Notes under the pieces: model-generated | Seen by the model: only the letters and a program-made list of their open reading frames with translations | The model's database searches: none | Told to the model about the DNA's origin: nothing | Translations under genes and position numbers: made by a program | Shown: positions 62,737-64,000 of the stretch, piece after piece | How positions within the stretch are numbered: position 1 is the stretch's first letter | How the letters are laid out: the number at the start of each line of letters is the position of its first letter | Source: Pusillimonas noertemannii | GTDB lineage: Bacteria > Pseudomonadota > Gammaproteobacteria > Burkholderiales > Burkholderiaceae_B | Length of the DNA: 64,000 bases | Direction of reading: 5' to 3' | Assembly: GCF_003096595.1 (NCBI RefSeq) | Contig: NZ_QEKO01000002.1 | Span: 745,064-809,063, forward strand

Positions 62737-63288
62737 TCAATCGCACAGGGGCTGTATGGTGGTGTAGCTGCCGGCGTGGAAAGCCAGCGGCGACTCTTGC
62801 GAATAAGCGTATCGCCTGACGGCACCATAGAAAACGATGTGGTCGCCGACGCAGTGGCGTTCGACCTGCTCGCACTCGAAGGTGGCCAGCGCATCGCGCA
62901 GTATCGGCACGCCATCGAGCCCATCGGTGAATTCGGCCGAGCAGTCTTCGAACTTGTTTAGCCTGGGGCTGCAGAAATGCTGCGACATGGCTACCTGGCG
63001 GGCATGCAGGATGTTGATGCAGAAGTGGGTGGCCCGTTCGAAGGTCGGCAGGCTTCCGGCGTCTTTGCGCAGGCTCCACAACACAATGGGCGGATCGAGC
63101 GATACAGAGCAGAACGAATTGGCGGTAAGGCCTTCGAGCTTGCCGTCGGGCCCGCGCGTGGTAATGACGCAGACACCGGTGGCGAACTTGCCAAGCGCAT
63201 TGCGCAGATCGCGCAGGTCGGGCTGCGGAACCGGGGTGTCGCATCCCCCGGGGGGGCGGAAGCCTGCGATGCGCGTTGCTGGAATCAT
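62737..63288 (-). CDS. Flavin reductase of a two-component monooxygenase (HpaC/HsaB type)
   Basis: 183 aa, start with GGAGAG upstream. NALGKFATGVCVITT, GLTANSFCSVSLDPP and GDHIVFYGAV place it in the short FMN/FAD reductase family, which reduces free flavin with NAD(P)H for a partner monooxygenase. The divergent gene at 63632 is a group D monooxygenase start, a fitting partner. First gene of the operon through 58139 (perhaps 57565). Its own promoter is in the 343-bp gap; I see no consensus boxes on that strand. Confidence 0.9.
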   Translation of the reverse strand: MIPATRIAGFRPPGGCDTPVPQPDLRDLRNALGKFATGVCVITTRGPDGKLEGLTANSFCSVSLDPPIVLWSLRKDAGSLPTFERATHFCINILHARQVAMSQHFCSPRLNKFEDCSAEFTDGLDGVPILRDALATFECEQVERHCVGDHIVFYGAVRRYAYSQESPLAFHAGSYTTIQPLCD

Positions 63289-63490
63289 CTTGCTCTCCGT
63301 AGTGGCTTGCGTTGCGCTGGAAGGCCCGACTGCTGCCCACCAATTTTTATTGATAATGCAACTTTATTTTCAGTGTAGAGCAAACCGAAAGAAGTTTCAC
63401 TGTTTAATATTTAAGGGATTACCCTGTCTTCCTGAATTTCGCATGGCCATGAATAACCCTTTATAAATGATGGCTCTTATGGGATTCTAG

Positions 63491-63510
63491 CTGCCTAGGA
63501 AAAGAGGCAG
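63491..63510. promoter_or_regulatory. Inverted repeat CTGCCT-N8-AGGCAG
   Basis: Perfect 6-bp arms at 63491-63496 and 63505-63510 in the divergent intergenic region. It lies about 50 bp upstream of the -35 box of the monooxygenase promoter, where an activator or repressor could bind. Nothing else recognisable lies between 63289 and 63490 except A/T-rich sequence. Confidence 0.35.
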
Positions 63511-63552
63511 TATATCGGTATTTACACTGACGCCTCCCATGGTCTCTTCATT

Positions 63553-63587
63553 TTTTATTTGAAAATACAAATAAAATGAGGTAGATT
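63553..63587 (+). promoter_or_regulatory. Promoter with overlapping inverted repeat (TTTTATTTG-N6-CAAATAAAA)
   Basis: The 9-bp arms (63553-63561; 63568-63576) are perfect complements. They cover TTGAAA (63559-63564), which stands 17 bases before TAGATT (63582-63587), giving a plausible promoter for the gene at 63632. Binding of a dimer here would block RNA polymerase. The MarR-family product of the 57565-58032 gene is a candidate. Confidence 0.5.
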
Positions 63588-63631
63588 GAAATGAGCTTTC
63601 AATGACAACCACCGAAAGGCAGAGGCGACAA

Positions 63632-64000
63632 ATGGATCACCAAGACATATCCGATTTCTTACCTCCCGAAGCCGCCTGGTTCGATGCGCCGGGCCGCCGC
63701 AGCCCGGTGGCAGGCGCCCCCTCTCTCGAAACCCTGATGGCCAGGGCGCGCGAACTTTCCGGCGGCTACCTCAAAGAGCATGCCCGCCGCACTGAAACCG
63801 AACGCCGGGTGTCCGAAGAAGCAACCGCCCTTTTTCGGGAAGCCGGCTTCTTCCGCATGATGCAGCCCGCCCGCTTCGGCGGCTATGAATACGGCTTCAC
63901 TGCTTTCATCGACGTCATCAGCGAGCTGGGCCGCGGCTGCCCCTCTTCCTCGTGGGGCTGCTCTCTTGGCTCGGTTCACCAATGGCTGCTGGGCACCTTT
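63632..64000 (+). CDS. Group D flavin-dependent monooxygenase, acyl-CoA dehydrogenase fold (N-terminal part; runs off window)
   Basis: ATG at 63632, GAGG six bases upstream; 123 codons without a stop to the window end. The visible part is the N-terminal helical domain: EEATALFREAGFFRMMQPARFGG and ISELGRGCPSSSWGCSLGSVHQWLLG match the HsaA/HpaB/DszC-like group, where the phrase RxCPSxxW near the flavin is characteristic. Such enzymes use reduced flavin from a separate reductase and O2. The adjacent flavin reductase supports this. Possible substrates include hydroxyphenyl compounds, steroids or, by IacA-like homology, indole acids; the missing C-terminus prevents choice. Confidence 0.8.
   Translation, partial: MDHQDISDFLPPEAAWFDAPGRRSPVAGAPSLETLMARARELSGGYLKEHARRTETERRVSEEATALFREAGFFRMMQPARFGGYEYGFTAFIDVISELGRGCPSSSWGCSLGSVHQWLLGTF

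Noticed and set aside
61517-63343. Binding-protein frame extended to 63343
   Set aside because: The extension covers the flavin reductase gene in another frame; the ATG at 62692 has a signal peptide and AAGGAG.

Overview
The window looks like chromosome from a high-GC betaproteobacterium of the Alcaligenaceae (Bordetella, Achromobacter or Pusillimonas type). The best clue is the housekeeping backbone between about 30 and 57.5 kb: gltBD, mlaFEDAC, an ABC exporter, ibaG-murA, hisGDBHAFIE, tatABC, a DegS-like protease, a Nif3-like gene, mscL, petABC and sspAB. From memory this is the order seen in Bordetella and its relatives; no database was consulted. Gene density is high, many start and stop codons overlap (ATGA), and there is no rRNA, tRNA, CRISPR array or intact transposon.

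Region 1 (1-2.75 kb) is the end of a redox module: a DUF4198 protein, ApbE flavin transferase and a membrane-anchored flavodoxin/ferredoxin-reductase fusion. Region 2 (2.8-16.2 kb) is a MarR regulator and a divergent ten-gene catabolic operon: an indolepyruvate:ferredoxin-oxidoreductase-like pair, a two-subunit Rieske dioxygenase, an acyl-CoA ligase, a thiolase-like protein without the catalytic Cys and His, a DUF35 protein fused to a degenerate SDR, a cyclase-family hydrolase, an intact SDR and an MFS transporter. Region 3 (16.25-27.2 kb, opposite strand) converges on it: a branched-chain-type ABC importer with fused LivH-LivM permease, a fumarate-reductase-like flavoprotein and iron-sulfur protein, a winged-helix regulator and a fused hydantoinase/5-oxoprolinase. 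Together regions 2 and 3 look like an aromatic or N-heterocycle degradation island. The chemistry fits an indole-3-acetate route: dioxygenation to dioxindole acetate, CoA activation, retro-aldol release of acetyl-CoA and isatin by the thiolase-like/DUF35 pair, isatin hydrolysis by the cyclase-family enzyme, and oxidative decarboxylation of the resulting 2-oxo acid (isatinate) by the IorAB-like enzyme. That scheme is inference and is the main novelty candidate here.

Region 4 (27.2-30 kb) holds a nested inverted repeat, S-formylglutathione hydrolase, a group of palindromes and a degenerate REP-transposase-like gene with an AT-hook-like tail. Region 5 (30-57.5 kb) is the housekeeping block. It lacks hisC between hisD and hisB, and no MlaB STAS gene follows mlaC. 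The Rieske protein of the bc1 complex carries a Tat signal and lies close to tatABC.

Region 6 (57.5-64 kb) is a second catabolic locus: a MarR regulator, a complete Liv-type ABC importer, a flavin reductase and, divergently, the start of a group D flavin monooxygenase (acyl-CoA dehydrogenase fold) cut off by the window end. A promoter overlapped by a 9-bp inverted repeat drives the last gene.
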